Assembly: GCF_002237655.1 (NCBI RefSeq)
Contig: NZ_NOKT01000004.1
Location: forward strand, 62,001 to 126,000
Reading direction: 5' to 3'
Length of the DNA: 64,000 nucleotides
From: Streptomyces sp. XY006
Lineage (GTDB): Bacteria; Actinomycetota; Actinomycetes; Streptomycetales; Streptomycetaceae
The position numbers and the translations under genes were made by a program. The number at the start of each line of letters is the position of its first letter. Positions within the stretch are counted from its first letter, which is position 1. This document shows, in pieces, positions 17,947-28,300 of this stretch. The notes beneath the pieces were generated by a model. The model was not told where the DNA came from. It saw nothing but the letters and a program-made list of their open reading frames with translations, and did not search any database.

Positions 17947-19044
17947 GTGCATGTCGTACTCGCCGGCGGAGGAACCGCGGGCCACATCGAGCCCGCGCTC
18001 GCCCTCGCGGACGCCCTGCGCAGGCAGGACCCGACCGTGGGCATCACGGCCCTGGGCACGGAGCGAGGCCTGGAGACGCGTCTCGTACCCGAGCGCGGTT
18101 ACGAACTCGCGTTGATCCCCGCCGTACCGCTGCCACGCAAGCCCACGCCCGAGCTGATCACCGTCCCGGGCCGGCTGCGCGGCACCATCAAGGCGACCGA
18201 GCAGATCCTTGAGCGCACCAAGGCGGACGCCGTCGTCGGCTTCGGCGGCTACGTCGCCCTGCCCGGCTACCTCGCGGCCAAGCGCCTCGGTGTGCCCATC
18301 GTCATCCACGAGGCCAACGCCCGCCCAGGACTGGCCAACAAGATCGGCTCCCGCTACGCCAGCCAGGTCGCCGTCTCCACGCCGGACAGCAAGCTGCGCG
18401 GCGCCCGCTACATCGGCATCCCGCTGCGCCGCTCCATCGCCACCCTGGACCGGGCCGCCGTACGCCCCGAGGCCCGGGCCGCCTTCGGGCTCGACCCGAA
18501 CCTGCCCACGCTGCTGGTCTCCGGCGGCTCCCAGGGCGCCCGCCGCCTCAACGAGGTCGTGCAGACGGTCGCGCCCTGGCTGCAGCAGGCGGGCATCCAG
18601 ATCCTGCACGCGGTCGGCCCGAAGAACGAACTGCCGCAGGTCCAGCAGATGCCGGGGATGCCCCCCTACATCCCGGTAAGTTACCTGGACCGGATGGACC
18701 TCGCGTACGCCGCTGCCGACATGATGCTCTGCCGCGCGGGCGCGATGACCGTCGCCGAACTCTCCGCCGTCGGGCTCCCGGCCGCCTACGTCCCGCTGCC
18801 CATCGGCAACGGCGAACAGCGGCTCAACGCCCAGCCGGTGGTCAAGGCCGGCGGCGGCCTGCTGGTCGACGACGCGGAGCTGACCCCCGAGTGGGTCCAG
18901 CAGAACGTGCTGCCCGTGCTCGCCGACCCGCACCGGCTGTACCAGATGTCCCGCGCCGCCGCCGAGTTCGGCCGCAGGGACGCCGACGACCTGCTCGTCG
19001 GCATGGTGTACGAGGCGATCGCCGCCGCTCGTGCACACCGCTAG
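17947..19044 (+). CDS. murG: Lipid II synthase MurG
   Basis: A 365-residue peripheral membrane GT-B glycosyltransferase that adds GlcNAc to lipid I. The N-terminal glycine loop GGGTAGH (residues 7-13), the second G loop [11 protein letters not shown], and the donor-site region [23 protein letters not shown] match the family. The GTG start has GGTGA 7 nt upstream, made by the end of ftsW, so the two genes are probably coupled. Family length is normal. Confidence 0.96.
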   Translation: MHVVLAGGGTAGHIEPALALADALRRQDPTVGITALGTERGLETRLVPERGYELALIPAVPLPRKPTPELITVPGRLRGTIKATEQILERTKADAVVGFGGYVALPGYLAAKRLGVPIVIHEANARPGLANKIGSRYASQVAVSTPDSKLRGARYIGIPLRRSIATLDRAAVRPEARAAFGLDPNLPTLLVSGGSQGARRLNEVVQTVAPWLQQAGIQILHAVGPKNELPQVQQMPGMPPYIPVSYLDRMDLAYAAADMMLCRAGAMTVAELSAVGLPAAYVPLPIGNGEQRLNAQPVVKAGGGLLVDDAELTPEWVQQNVLPVLADPHRLYQMSRAAAEFGRRDADDLLVGMVYEAIAAARAHR

Positions 19045-19070
19045 GCACGTATGACGGAAGGCAGGGGAGC

Positions 19071-19865
19071 GTGGCCGGATCGACCACCGCCGAGCGCGGT
19101 GAACGCCAGCAGAAGTCGTCCGGCCCGCCTCCCGCCAGGCGTCTGAGGCGGCGCCACGTTCGTGTGATCGTCATCCTGGTCCTCGCCCTGGTCTTCCTCG
19201 GCATCCCCACCCTGTGGCTGTTCTACGGATCCGACTGGCTGCGCGCCGAGCGGGTCTCCGTGTCGGGTACCCGCGTCCTGACGCCGGCTCAGGTCAGGGC
19301 GGCCGCCGAGGTTCCCCTCGGGGAGCCGCTGATTTCCGTCGACACGGATGCGATCGAGACGCGACTGCGCCGGAAATTGCCCCGAATTGACGCGGTTGAC
19401 GTGGTCCGTTCCTGGCCGCATGGAATCGACCTGAAAGTGGTCGAGCGGACTCCGGTTCTGATTGTCCAAAAGGGCGGAAAGTTCGTCGAAGTGGACGATG
19501 AAGGTGTCCGTTTCGCCACGGTTTCCGAGGCGCCGAAAGGCGTGCCCGCGCTGGAATTGACGCTGTCGCGCTCCGGTTCGGCCGCCGCCAGCCTGCGCCG
19601 CTTCGGCGAGCCCCGGCTGGTGCGCGAGGCGGTCGGCGTCGCCCGTGCCGTTCCGGCCGCGGTCGCCCGCGACACACGGACCGTCAAGGTCCGTTCCTAC
19701 GACCACATCTCGCTGGAGCTGAAGGACGGCCGTACCGTCGTCTGGGGCAGCAGTGAGAAGGGCGCCGCGAAGGCCCGTGCGCTGACCGCCCTGATGAAAG
19801 CCGCGCGCGACGCGCGGCACTTCGACGTGAGCGTCCCCACCGCGCCTGCGTCATCAGGGAGTTGA
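19071..19865 (+). CDS. ftsQ: Cell division protein FtsQ
   Basis: A 264-residue bitopic protein: basic cytoplasmic N-terminus, transmembrane helix at about residues 32-52, then a POTRA domain (RAERVSVSGTRVLTPAQVRAAAEVPLGEPLISVD) and the FtsQ beta domain. It is a scaffold of the septal complex with FtsL and DivIC. GTG 19071 has AGGGGAG just upstream, 26 nt after murG. The middle of the gene (about 19330-19560) uses noticeably more A/T third positions than its neighbours. FtsQ in Streptomyces is needed for sporulation septa but not for growth. Confidence 0.93.
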   Translation: MAGSTTAERGERQQKSSGPPPARRLRRRHVRVIVILVLALVFLGIPTLWLFYGSDWLRAERVSVSGTRVLTPAQVRAAAEVPLGEPLISVDTDAIETRLRRKLPRIDAVDVVRSWPHGIDLKVVERTPVLIVQKGGKFVEVDDEGVRFATVSEAPKGVPALELTLSRSGSAAASLRRFGEPRLVREAVGVARAVPAAVARDTRTVKVRSYDHISLELKDGRTVVWGSSEKGAAKARALTALMKAARDARHFDVSVPTAPASSGS

Positions 19866-20153
19866 CGCACATCCGCGCAGGCCAGCACCCTGGTTGGGCA
19901 GTGCTACGGCTGATCACATAGGGTGAAAAGAAAAACGGGAGGTTCGGCGTGTTCGTTGAACGTGCGCCACTTGTCGACTTAGTGTCCTGTTCAGAAGACT
20001 CCAAGGAACGGACACACTGGTAACCCTAAACTTCAGGGTTAGGGTTCGGGTCGGCGATACGGACCGTCCCATTCGGCATCAGTCGTCGGGTCGCGGGGCG
20101 CAGGGCGTCACGGGGATTCGGCGACACGTAACTCGAGGCGAGAGGCCTTCGAC
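19866..20153 (+). promoter_or_regulatory. ftsZ promoter/regulatory region
   Basis: A 288-bp noncoding stretch, AT-richer than its surroundings. In Streptomyces the ftsQ-ftsZ interval holds several ftsZ promoters, one induced at sporulation. Here I see three matches to GACAC, the motif reported for WhiA: 19982-19986 (as GTGTC), 20011-20015 and 20123-20127. An inverted repeat AACCCTAA (20022-20029) / TTAGGGTT (20039-20046) lies between them. GAGAGG at about 20140 is the ftsZ ribosome binding site. Promoter assignment to exact bases is not possible by eye. Confidence 0.7.
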
Positions 20154-21347
20154 GTGGCAGCACCGCAGAACTACCTCGCAGTCATCAAAGTCATCGGTGT
20201 CGGCGGCGGTGGTGTCAATGCCATCAACCGGATGATCGAGGTCGGTCTCAAGGGCGTCGAGTTCATCGCCATCAACACCGACGCGCAAGCTCTGTTGATG
20301 AGCGACGCCGACGTCAAGCTGGACGTCGGCCGCGAACTCACCCGCGGACTCGGCGCCGGAGCCAACCCGGCCGTGGGCCGCAAGGCCGCCGAGGACCACC
20401 GCGAGGAGATCGAGGAGGTCCTCAAGGGGGCCGACATGGTCTTCGTGACAGCCGGTGAAGGCGGCGGCACCGGCACCGGCGGCGCGCCCGTCGTGGCCAA
20501 CATCGCCCGCTCGCTCGGTGCCCTCACCATCGGTGTGGTCACCCGCCCGTTCACCTTCGAGGGGCGGCGCCGCGCGAACCAGGCCGAGGACGGCATCGCC
20601 GAGCTCCGCGAAGAGGTCGACACCCTCATCGTCATCCCGAACGACCGGCTGCTGTCCATCTCGGACCGCCAGGTCTCGGTGCTCGACGCCTTCAAGTCGG
20701 CCGACCAGGTGCTGCTCTCGGGTGTGCAGGGCATCACCGACCTCATCACCACCCCGGGCCTGATCAACCTCGACTTCGCCGACGTCAAGTCGGTCATGTC
20801 CGAGGCCGGCTCGGCCCTGATGGGTATCGGCTCCGCCCGCGGCGACGACCGCGCGGTGGCCGCCGCCGAGATGGCGATCTCCTCGCCGCTGCTGGAGGCG
20901 TCCATCGACGGCGCCCGCGGGGTCCTGCTCTCCATCTCCGGCGGTTCCGACCTCGGCCTGTTCGAGATCAACGAGGCCGCCCAGCTGGTCAGCGAGGCCG
21001 CCCACCCCGAGGCCAACATCATCTTCGGCGCGGTCATCGACGACGCCCTCGGCGACGAGGTCCGGGTCACCGTGATCGCCGCCGGCTTCGACGGGGGCCA
21101 GCCCCCGGCCCGCCGGGAGAACGTGATCGGCTCGGCCTCGGCCAAGCGCGAGGAGCCGGCCCCGGCGCGGCAGACCGAGAGCCGCCCGGCCTTCGGCTCG
21201 CTCGGCAGCGTGACGCCGAAGGAGGACCCGGAGCCCGCTCCGAAGCCGGTCGAGGACATCCCGGTCGCCCCGCCGGTCCCGCCGGCGCCGCGCACCTACT
21301 CGGACAGCGCGGCCGAGGAACTGGACGTACCGGACTTCCTCAAGTGA
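20154..21347 (+). CDS. ftsZ: Cell division GTPase FtsZ
   Basis: A 397-residue tubulin homologue that polymerises into the Z ring, or into ladders in sporulating hyphae. It has the GTP-binding core [13 protein letters not shown], the tubulin signature [12 protein letters not shown] from residue 101, and the T7 region [12 protein letters not shown] Pro/Glu-rich linker precedes the C-terminal tail DVPDFLK, which binds SepF and other partners. The GTG start has GAGAGG upstream. It is preceded by a long promoter region, so it is expressed both with and apart from the upstream genes. ftsA is absent, as in other actinobacteria. Confidence 0.98.
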   Translation: MAAPQNYLAVIKVIGVGGGGVNAINRMIEVGLKGVEFIAINTDAQALLMSDADVKLDVGRELTRGLGAGANPAVGRKAAEDHREEIEEVLKGADMVFVTAGEGGGTGTGGAPVVANIARSLGALTIGVVTRPFTFEGRRRANQAEDGIAELREEVDTLIVIPNDRLLSISDRQVSVLDAFKSADQVLLSGVQGITDLITTPGLINLDFADVKSVMSEAGSALMGIGSARGDDRAVAAAEMAISSPLLEASIDGARGVLLSISGGSDLGLFEINEAAQLVSEAAHPEANIIFGAVIDDALGDEVRVTVIAAGFDGGQPPARRENVIGSASAKREEPAPARQTESRPAFGSLGSVTPKEDPEPAPKPVEDIPVAPPVPPAPRTYSDSAAEELDVPDFLK

Positions 21348-21357
21348 TCCTTCTGTC

Positions 21358-22089
21358 GTGATAGGACAGCGCGAGAGCGCGAGCGGCGCGCACTTCGCCT
21401 TCACCGACCGGTGGGGCGGGGTGAGCGCCGCTCCGTATGAGGAGCTCAACCTCGGCGGAGCGGTCGGAGACGACCCCGGCGCCGTACGCACCAACCGGGA
21501 CCTGGCCGCCAAGTCCCTGGGGCTCGCTCCGGACCGGGTGGTCTGGATGAACCAGGTGCACGGGGCGGACGTGGTGGTCGTGGACGAACCCTGGGGATCT
21601 TCGCCTCGGATCCCGTCGGTCGACGCGATCGTCACGACGCGGCGGGGGCTCGCCCTCGCGGTGCTCACCGCCGACTGCGTGCCGGTGCTGCTGGCCGACC
21701 CCGTCGCCGGGATCGCCGCCGCGGCCCACGCGGGCCGTCCCGGCATGATCGCCGGTGTCGTCCCGGCCGCGCTACGCGCGATGACGGACCTGGGCGCCGA
21801 CCCCTCGCGGATCGTCGCCCGCACCGGACCCACCGTCTGCGGCCGGTGTTACGAAGTGCCCGAGGAGATGCGCGCCGAGGTGTCCGCCGTCGAGCCGGCG
21901 GCGTACGCCGAGACGAGCTGGGGCACGCCGGCGGTCGACGTGAGCGCCGGGGTGCACGCCCAGCTGGAACGACTCGGGGTGCGTGACCGGGAGCGGTCGC
22001 CGGTGTGCACGCTGGAATCGCTCGATCACTTCTCGTACCGGCGCGACCGCACCACCGGGCGGCTCGCGGGCTATGTGTGGCTGGACTGA
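21358..22089 (+). CDS. YfiH/PgeF family multicopper polyphenol oxidase-like protein (YlmD)
   Basis: A 243-residue YfiH/DUF152 protein. The Cys/His site residues are seen in MNQVHGADVVVVD, TADCVPVLLAD, AAAHAGRPGM and CGRCYEVPEEM. The usual HAGWRG motif reads HAGRPG here. The E. coli homologue edits wrongly built muropeptides (UDP-MurNAc-L-Ser); others act as purine nucleosidases. It starts 11 nt after ftsZ at a GTG with a weak ribosome binding site, so coupled translation is likely. Its place between ftsZ and ylmE is conserved in Gram-positives. Confidence 0.88.
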   Translation: MIGQRESASGAHFAFTDRWGGVSAAPYEELNLGGAVGDDPGAVRTNRDLAAKSLGLAPDRVVWMNQVHGADVVVVDEPWGSSPRIPSVDAIVTTRRGLALAVLTADCVPVLLADPVAGIAAAAHAGRPGMIAGVVPAALRAMTDLGADPSRIVARTGPTVCGRCYEVPEEMRAEVSAVEPAAYAETSWGTPAVDVSAGVHAQLERLGVRDRERSPVCTLESLDHFSYRRDRTTGRLAGYVWLD

Positions 22090-22095
22090 CAGGAC

Positions 22096-22815
22096 ATGAC
22101 GGACCGTAAGGACGAACTCGCCGCGAATCTGGCGAAAGTGGAGCGGCGCATCGCCGACGCGTGCGCGGCCGCGGGGCGCTCGCGTGAAGACGTGACCCTG
22201 ATCGTGGTCACCAAGACCTATCCCGCGAGCGATGTGCGGATCCTCGCGGAACTCGGCGTGCGCCATGTCGCCGAGAACCGCGATCAGGACGCGGCGCCCA
22301 AGGCTGCCGCCTGCTCGGATCTGCCCCTGACGTGGCACTTCGTCGGTCAACTCCAGACCAACAAGGTACGATCCGTGGTCAATTACGCGGATTTCGTGCA
22401 GTCCGTGGACCGTTCCCGGCTCGTCACCGCCCTGTCGAAGGAGGCCGAGCGCGCCGGCCGCGAGCTGGGGTGCCTGCTGCAGGTCGCGCTCGACGCCGGG
22501 GTGAGCGGGCGGGGCGAGCGCGGAGGCGTGGCCCCCGAGGGCGTCGAGGAGTTGGCCGGTCTCGTCGCCGGCGCACCGGGACTGCGGCTCGCCGGTCTGA
22601 TGACCGTCGCACCGCTCACCGGGGAGTACGCGGGACGCGAACAGGCGGCGTTCGAGCGGTTGATGGATTTGTCGACCGACCTGCGCCGGAGTCATCCGGC
22701 TGCCACCATGGTCTCGGCAGGGATGAGTGCGGATCTCGAACAGGCCGTGGCGGCCGGAGCGACACATGTGCGCGTCGGCAGCGCGGTACTCGGAGTCCGC
22801 CCCAGGCTCGGGTAA
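22096..22815 (+). CDS. YggS family PLP-binding protein (YlmE)
   Basis: A 239-residue single-domain alanine-racemase-fold protein. The pyridoxal-phosphate lysine is Lys40 (VVTKTYP). Other family marks are HVAENRDQDAAPK (usually GENRVQE), WHFVGQLQTNK, and C-terminal SAGMSADLEQAVAAGATHVRVGSAVLG. YggS proteins keep PLP and amino-acid pools balanced and have no known racemase activity. AGGAC precedes the ATG, 6 nt after the ylmD stop. Confidence 0.92.
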   Translation: MTDRKDELAANLAKVERRIADACAAAGRSREDVTLIVVTKTYPASDVRILAELGVRHVAENRDQDAAPKAAACSDLPLTWHFVGQLQTNKVRSVVNYADFVQSVDRSRLVTALSKEAERAGRELGCLLQVALDAGVSGRGERGGVAPEGVEELAGLVAGAPGLRLAGLMTVAPLTGEYAGREQAAFERLMDLSTDLRRSHPAATMVSAGMSADLEQAVAAGATHVRVGSAVLGVRPRLG

Positions 22816-22944
22816 CGTCGCCAAGAAGTCGGACCACAGCAGAAAATATGGTCATTGCCGCCGAAAGGCGGATTCAAGGACCTCGTGGATCGCGGGCACT
22901 TGGCAGTCGTCAGCCGATCCACCACAGAGCGGAGGACTCAGAGC

Positions 22945-23586
22945 ATGGCCGGCGCGATGCGCAAGATGGCGGTCTACCTCGGCCTCGTGGAGGACGATGG
23001 GTACGACGGCCGCGGATTCGACCCCGACGACGACTTCGAACCCGAACTGGACCCGGAACCCGAACGGGACCACCGTCGGCACGAGCCGTCCCACCAGCCG
23101 CATGTCTCACATCAGCCCCAAAGGGACGAAGAGGTACGAGTCGTACAACCGCCCGCACCCCGCGAGCCGGCCCCCCGCTCCGCTTCGCTCCCCGCGGAAT
23201 CCAGCCGCCCGGCGCGCATCGCGCCCGTGGCATCCATCACACAAGAACGCGCAAGCCTGGAGAAGAACGCACCGGTGATCATGCCCAAGGTCGTGTCGGA
23301 ACGAGAGCCTTACCGGATCACCACGCTCCACCCGCGGACCTACAACGAGGCCCGTACCATCGGGGAACACTTCCGTGAGGGCACCCCGGTGATCATGAAC
23401 TTGACTGAGATGGATGACACAGATGCGAAGCGACTTGTCGACTTTGCGGCCGGTTTGGTGTTTGGTCTTCACGGCAGTATCGAGCGGGTGACGCAGAAGG
23501 TGTTCCTGTTGTCGCCTGCTAACGTCGATGTCACGGCGGAGGACAAGGCCCGCATCGCAGAGGGCGGGTTCTTCAACCAGAGCTGA
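22945..23586 (+). CDS. sepF: Cell division protein SepF
   Basis: A 213-residue protein with the SepF layout: an N-terminal amphipathic segment ([14 protein letters not shown]), a long acidic and Pro-rich linker (about residues 20-105), and the C-terminal SepF domain with [46 protein letters not shown]. It tethers FtsZ to the membrane, the job of FtsA elsewhere. The ATG at 22945 has GGAGG 9 nt upstream; the frame is open 30 codons further but without conservation. A 129-bp gap before it may hold a promoter. Confidence 0.94.
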   Translation: MAGAMRKMAVYLGLVEDDGYDGRGFDPDDDFEPELDPEPERDHRRHEPSHQPHVSHQPQRDEEVRVVQPPAPREPAPRSASLPAESSRPARIAPVASITQERASLEKNAPVIMPKVVSEREPYRITTLHPRTYNEARTIGEHFREGTPVIMNLTEMDDTDAKRLVDFAAGLVFGLHGSIERVTQKVFLLSPANVDVTAEDKARIAEGGFFNQS

Positions 23587-23656
23587 GACGCACCACCGGA
23601 AACATCAGTACACAGCACTACACAGCAGGGCACAGGGGAGAGGGAAGCAAGAGGTC

Positions 23657-23941
23657 ATGAGCGTGGTTTTGGATGTCGTCTACATCGCGCTGATGTGCTT
23701 CCTCATCGTGCTCATCTTCCGGTTGGTCATGGACTACGTCTTCCAGTTCGCCCGCTCATGGCAACCCGGCAAGGCGATGGTGGTCGTTCTGGAGGCCACC
23801 TACACTGTCACTGATCCACCGCTCAAGCTTCTGCGGCGGTTCATTCCGCCGCTGCGTCTCGGGGGCGTGGCGCTCGACCTGTCCTTCTTCGTACTGATGA
23901 TCATCGTCTACATCCTGATCTCGATCGTGAGCCGGCTGTGA
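23657..23941 (+). CDS. YggT family membrane protein (YlmG)
   Basis: A 94-residue integral membrane protein with two transmembrane segments (about residues 3-25 and 68-92) and the YggT motif TDPPLKLLRRFIPP between them. YlmG homologues affect division and nucleoid distribution in other Gram-positives. The ATG at 23657 follows GAGGTC. Its position between sepF and divIVA is conserved. Confidence 0.9.
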   Translation: MSVVLDVVYIALMCFLIVLIFRLVMDYVFQFARSWQPGKAMVVVLEATYTVTDPPLKLLRRFIPPLRLGGVALDLSFFVLMIIVYILISIVSRL

Positions 23942-23994
23942 GCGATGTGAACCATGGTCTTGCCGAATGCCGACGACTACGTTGAGGTGAAGAG

Positions 23995-25113
23995 ATGCCG
24001 TTGACCCCCGAGGACGTGCGGAACAAGCAGTTCACGACCGTCCGCCTCCGAGAAGGCTATGACGAGGACGAGGTCGATGCCTTCCTCGACGAGGTCGAAG
24101 CCGAACTGACCCGCCTGCTCCGCGAGAACGAGGACCTGCGCGCCAAACTGGCCGCGGCCACGCGCGCTGCTGCCCAGAACCAGCAGAACATGCGCAAGCC
24201 GCCGGAGCAGGACCAGCAGCAGCAACAGCAGCAGGGCATGCGAGGTCCGGGTGGTCCCGTACCCGCCGGCATATCGGGCCCGCCGCAGCAGCAGATGGGT
24301 GGCCCCATGGGTGGCCCGCCCCAGCTGCCGAGCGGTGCCCCGCAGCTGCCCGCCGGTCCCGGCGGTCAGGGTGGTCCCCAGGGTCCTGGTGGTCCCGGTC
24401 CGATGGGCCAGGGTCCGGGTCCGATGGGTCAGCCCCCGATGCAGCAGCAGATGGGTGGTCCGATGGGCGGCCCCATGGGCGGTCCGATGGGCGGCCCCGG
24501 TCAGGGAGGCCCCGGCGGCGACAGCGCCGCGCGTGTCCTCTCGCTGGCCCAGCAGACCGCCGACCAGGCGATCGCCGAGGCCCGTTCCGAAGCCAACAAG
24601 ATCGTCGGCGAGGCGCGTTCGCGTGCCGAGGGTCTGGAGCGTGACGCCCGTGCCAAGGCCGACGCCCTGGAGCGGGACGCGCAGGAGAAGCACCGCGTCG
24701 CGATGGGCTCCCTGGAGTCCGCCCGCGCCACGCTGGAGCGCAAGGTCGAGGACCTGCGCGGCTTCGAGCGCGAGTACCGCACGCGCCTGAAGTCGTACCT
24801 GGAGTCGCAGCTGCGTCAGCTGGAGACCCAGGCCGACGACTCGCTGGCCCCGCCGCGTACTCCCGCGACCGCGTCCCTCCCGCCGTCCCCGGCGCCTTCC
24901 ATGGCACCGGCCGGCGCGAGCGCCCCGTCGTACGGTGGCAACCAGACGATGGGCGGCCCCCCCTCGCCGTCCGCTCCGTCCTACGGTGGCCAGCAGCAGA
25001 TGTCCCCGGCGATGACCCAGCCGATGGCGCCGGTGCGTCCTCAGGGTCCCTCGCCGATGGGTCAGGCGCCCTCGCCCATGCGGGGCTTCCTGATCGACGA
25101 GGACGACAACTGA
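23995..25113 (+). CDS. divIVA: Polar growth protein DivIVA
   Basis: A 372-residue coiled-coil protein that marks hyphal tips and drives apical growth in Streptomyces, where it is essential. The N-terminal DivIVA domain ([40 protein letters not shown]) binds curved membrane. A Gln/Pro/Gly/Met-rich low-complexity segment (about residues 65-175) separates it from a second long coiled coil (about 180-280). A disordered Pro-rich tail with a conserved acidic end (GFLIDEDDN) follows. GAGGTGA precedes the ATG. It ends the dcw cluster; a strong terminator follows. Confidence 0.97.
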   Translation: MPLTPEDVRNKQFTTVRLREGYDEDEVDAFLDEVEAELTRLLRENEDLRAKLAAATRAAAQNQQNMRKPPEQDQQQQQQQGMRGPGGPVPAGISGPPQQQMGGPMGGPPQLPSGAPQLPAGPGGQGGPQGPGGPGPMGQGPGPMGQPPMQQQMGGPMGGPMGGPMGGPGQGGPGGDSAARVLSLAQQTADQAIAEARSEANKIVGEARSRAEGLERDARAKADALERDAQEKHRVAMGSLESARATLERKVEDLRGFEREYRTRLKSYLESQLRQLETQADDSLAPPRTPATASLPPSPAPSMAPAGASAPSYGGNQTMGGPPSPSAPSYGGQQQMSPAMTQPMAPVRPQGPSPMGQAPSPMRGFLIDEDDN

Positions 25114-25157
25114 CGGCCTGATGGCCAGTAGTACGACGTAGGCGTCGGCAGCGTTCA

Positions 25158-25193
25158 GGGCGAGGCCCCGGGTTCACCCCCGGGGCCTCGCCC
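25158..25193 (+). terminator. Terminator of the dcw cluster
   Basis: GGGCGAGGCCCCGGG (25158-25172) pairs perfectly with 25179-25193 around a 6-nt loop, and TTTG follows. It lies 45 nt after the divIVA stop. Confidence 0.9.
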
Positions 25194-25262
25194 TTTGCCA
25201 TGCCCGTTCGTGCCCGCGCAACGGTGTTCGTGCGAACGTGTCCGCGGTCGTGCGTACGCAAC

Positions 25263-25311
25263 GCCGAAGGCCCGGACCCGCCAAGATCTTTGGCAGGCCC
25301 GGGCCTTCGGC
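25263..25311 (-). terminator. Terminator of ileS
   Basis: GCCGAAGGCCCGG (25263-25275) pairs with 25299-25311; the loop contains a second short stem (GCCAA/TTGGC). It lies just past the ileS stop codon on the minus strand, facing the divIVA terminator. Confidence 0.85.
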
Positions 25312-25328
25312 AGGTGCGGTCCTGGGCG

Positions 25329-28300
25329 TTACGCCTTGCGCAGGCGGAACGTCAGGGTCAGGCCCTCGTCGGTGAACGGCTCGCCGTAGCCGCCGTCCGC
25401 CTCGCCCTGGGCGAAGTCCGTGGCGAGGACCTCGTCGGCGATCAGGCCGGCGTGGTCGGTGAGGGCCGCGACCGTGGCCGCGTCCGTCGCCGTCCAGCGC
25501 AGGGCGATCCGGTCGGCCACGTCGAGGCCGCTGTTCTTGCGGGCCTCCTGGATCAGGCGGATCGCGTCACGGGCGAGGCCCGCACGGCGCAGCTCCTCCG
25601 TGATCTCCAGGTCCAGGGCGACCGTCGCGCCCGCGTCGGACGCCACCGACCAGCCCTCGCGCGGGGTCTCGGTGATGATGACCTCGTCGGGAGCCAGCGT
25701 GACCGTCTCGCCGTCGACCTCCACCGACGCCGTGCCCTCGCGCAGGGCCAGGGACAGGGCGGCCGCGTCCGCGTCGGCGATGGCCTTCGCCACATCCTGG
25801 ACACGCTTGCCGAACCGCTTGCCCAGCGCGCGGAAGTTGGCCTTGGCGGTGGTGTCGACCAGGGAGCCGCCGACCTCGCTCAGCGTCGCCAGGGACTCGA
25901 CGTTCAGCTCCTCCGTGATCTGCGTGCGCAGTTCGGAGCCGAGCGTCTCGAAGCCGGTCGCCGCGATCAGGGCGCGGGAGAGCGGCTGGCGGGTCTTGAC
26001 GCCCGACTCCGCGCGCGTGGCCCGGCCCAGCTCCACCAGCCGGCGCACCAGCACCATCTGCTTCGACAGCTCCGGGTCGATGGCGGTGAGGTCCGCCTCC
26101 GGCCAGGACGACAGGTGGACCGACTCCGGGGCGTCCGGCGTGACCGGGACGATCAGGTCCTGCCAGACCCGCTCGGTGATGAACGGGGTCAGCGGGGCCA
26201 TGAGCTGCGTGACGGTCCGGACGACCTCGTGCAGCGTGCGCAGCGCCGCCTTGTCGCCCTGCCAGAAGCGGCGGCGGGAGCGGCGCACGTACCAGTTGGA
26301 CAGGTCGTCGACGAACGCGGACAGCAGCTTGCCGGCGCGCTGGGTGTCGTAGGAGTCCAGCGCCTGGGTCACCTGGTCGGTCAGCGCGTGCAGTTCGGAC
26401 AGCAGCCAGCGGTCCAGGACCGGGCGGTCGGCCGGGACCGGGTCGGCCTCGGACGGGGCCCAGCCGGTCGTACGGGCGTACAGGGCCTGGAAGGCGACCG
26501 TGTTCCAGTACGTCAGGAGCGTCTTGCGGACGACCTCCTGGATCGTGGTGTGGCCGACGCGGCGGGCCGCCCAGGGGGAGCCGCCGGCCGCCATGAACCA
26601 GCGGACCGCGTCGGCGCCGTGCTGGTCCATGAGCGGGATCGGCTGCAGGATGTTGCCCAGGTGCTTGGACATCTTGCGGCCGTCCTCGGCGAGGATGTGA
26701 CCGAGACAGACCACGTTCTCGTAACTGGACTTGTCGAAGACGAGCGTGCCGACCGCCATCAGCGTGTAGAACCAGCCGCGGGTCTGGTCGATGGCCTCGC
26801 AGATGAACTGCGCCGGGTAGCGGGTCTCGAACAGTTCCTTGTTCTTGTACGGGTAGCCCCACTGCGCGAACGGCATCGAGCCCGAGTCGTACCAGGCGTC
26901 GATCACCTCGGGCACGCGCGTGGCCGTCTTGCCGCAACCGCCCTGCGGGCAGGCGAAGGTGACCTCGTCGATGAACGGGCGGTGCGGGTCCAGGTTCGAC
27001 TGGTCGGTGCCGGTCAGCTCGGTCAGCTCGGTGAGGGAGCCGACGCAGGTGAGGTGGTCGTCCTCGCAGCGCCAGATGGGCAGCGGGGTGCCCCAGTAGC
27101 GGTTGCGGGACAGCGCCCAGTCGATGTTGTTGTTCAGCCAGTCGCCGTAGCGGCCGTTCTTGACCGTGTCCGGGAACCAGTTGGTGTTCTCGTTCTCCGC
27201 GAGGAGGCGGTCCTTGATGGCCGTGGTGCGGATGTACCAGGACGGCTGGGCGTAGTAGAGCAGCGCGGTGTGGCAGCGCCAGCAGTGCGGGTAGCTGTGC
27301 TCGTACGGGATGTGCTTGAAGAGCAGGCCGCGGCCGTCGAGGTCGGCGGTGAGCTTCTCGTCGGCCTTCTTGAAGAAGACGCCGCCGACGAGCGGGACGT
27401 CCTCCTCGAAGGTGCCGTCCGGGCGGACCGGGTTCACCACGGGCAGGCCGTAGGAGCGGCAGACCTTGAGGTCGTCCTCACCGAAGGCGGGGGACTGGTG
27501 GACCAGACCCGTGCCGTCCTCCGTGGTGACGTACTCGGCGTTGACGACGAAGTGCGCCGGCTCCGGGAACTCGACGAGCTCGAACGGGCGCTGGTAGGTC
27601 CAGCGCTCCATCTCGGCGCCCGTGAAGGTCTGCCCGGTGGTCTCCCAGCCCTCGCCGAGGGCCTTGGCGACGAGCGGCTCGGCGACGACGAGCTTCTCCT
27701 CGCCGTTGGTCGCGACGACGTAGGTGACCTCGGGGTGGGCCGCGACCGCCGTGTTGGACACCAGCGTCCAGGGCGTGGTCGTCCAGACCAGCAGCGCGGC
27801 CTCGCCGGCGAGCGGGCCGGAGGTGAGCGGGAAGCGGACGTAGACGGACGGGTCGACGACCGTCTCGTAGCCCTGCGCCAGCTCGTGGTCGGACAGGCCC
27901 GTGCCGCAGCGGGGGCACCAGGGGGCGACGCGGTGGTCCTGGACCAGCAGGCCCTTGTTGAAGATCTCCTTCAGCGACCACCAGACGGACTCGATGTACT
28001 CGGGGTCCATCGTGCGGTACGGGTCGTTCAGGTCGGTCCAGTAGCCCATGCGGGTCGTGAGCTCTTCGAAGGCGTCCGTGTGCCGGGTCACCGACTCGCG
28101 GCACTTCGCGTTGAACTCCGCGATGCCGTACGCCTCGATGTCCTGCTTGCCGGAGAAGCCGAGCTCCTTCTCGACGGCGAGCTCCACGGGCAGGCCGTGG
28201 CAGTCCCAGCCGGCCTTGCGGGCCACGTGGTAGCCGCGCATGGTGCGGAAGCGGGGGAAGACGTCCTTGAAGACGCGCGCCTCGATGTGGTGGGCGCCGG

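Noticed and set aside
20022..20046. Vertebrate-type telomere repeat (TTAGGG)
   Set aside because: Only two units occur, and they form part of an inverted repeat in a bacterial promoter region. Streptomyces telomeres are different in sequence and far from ftsZ.
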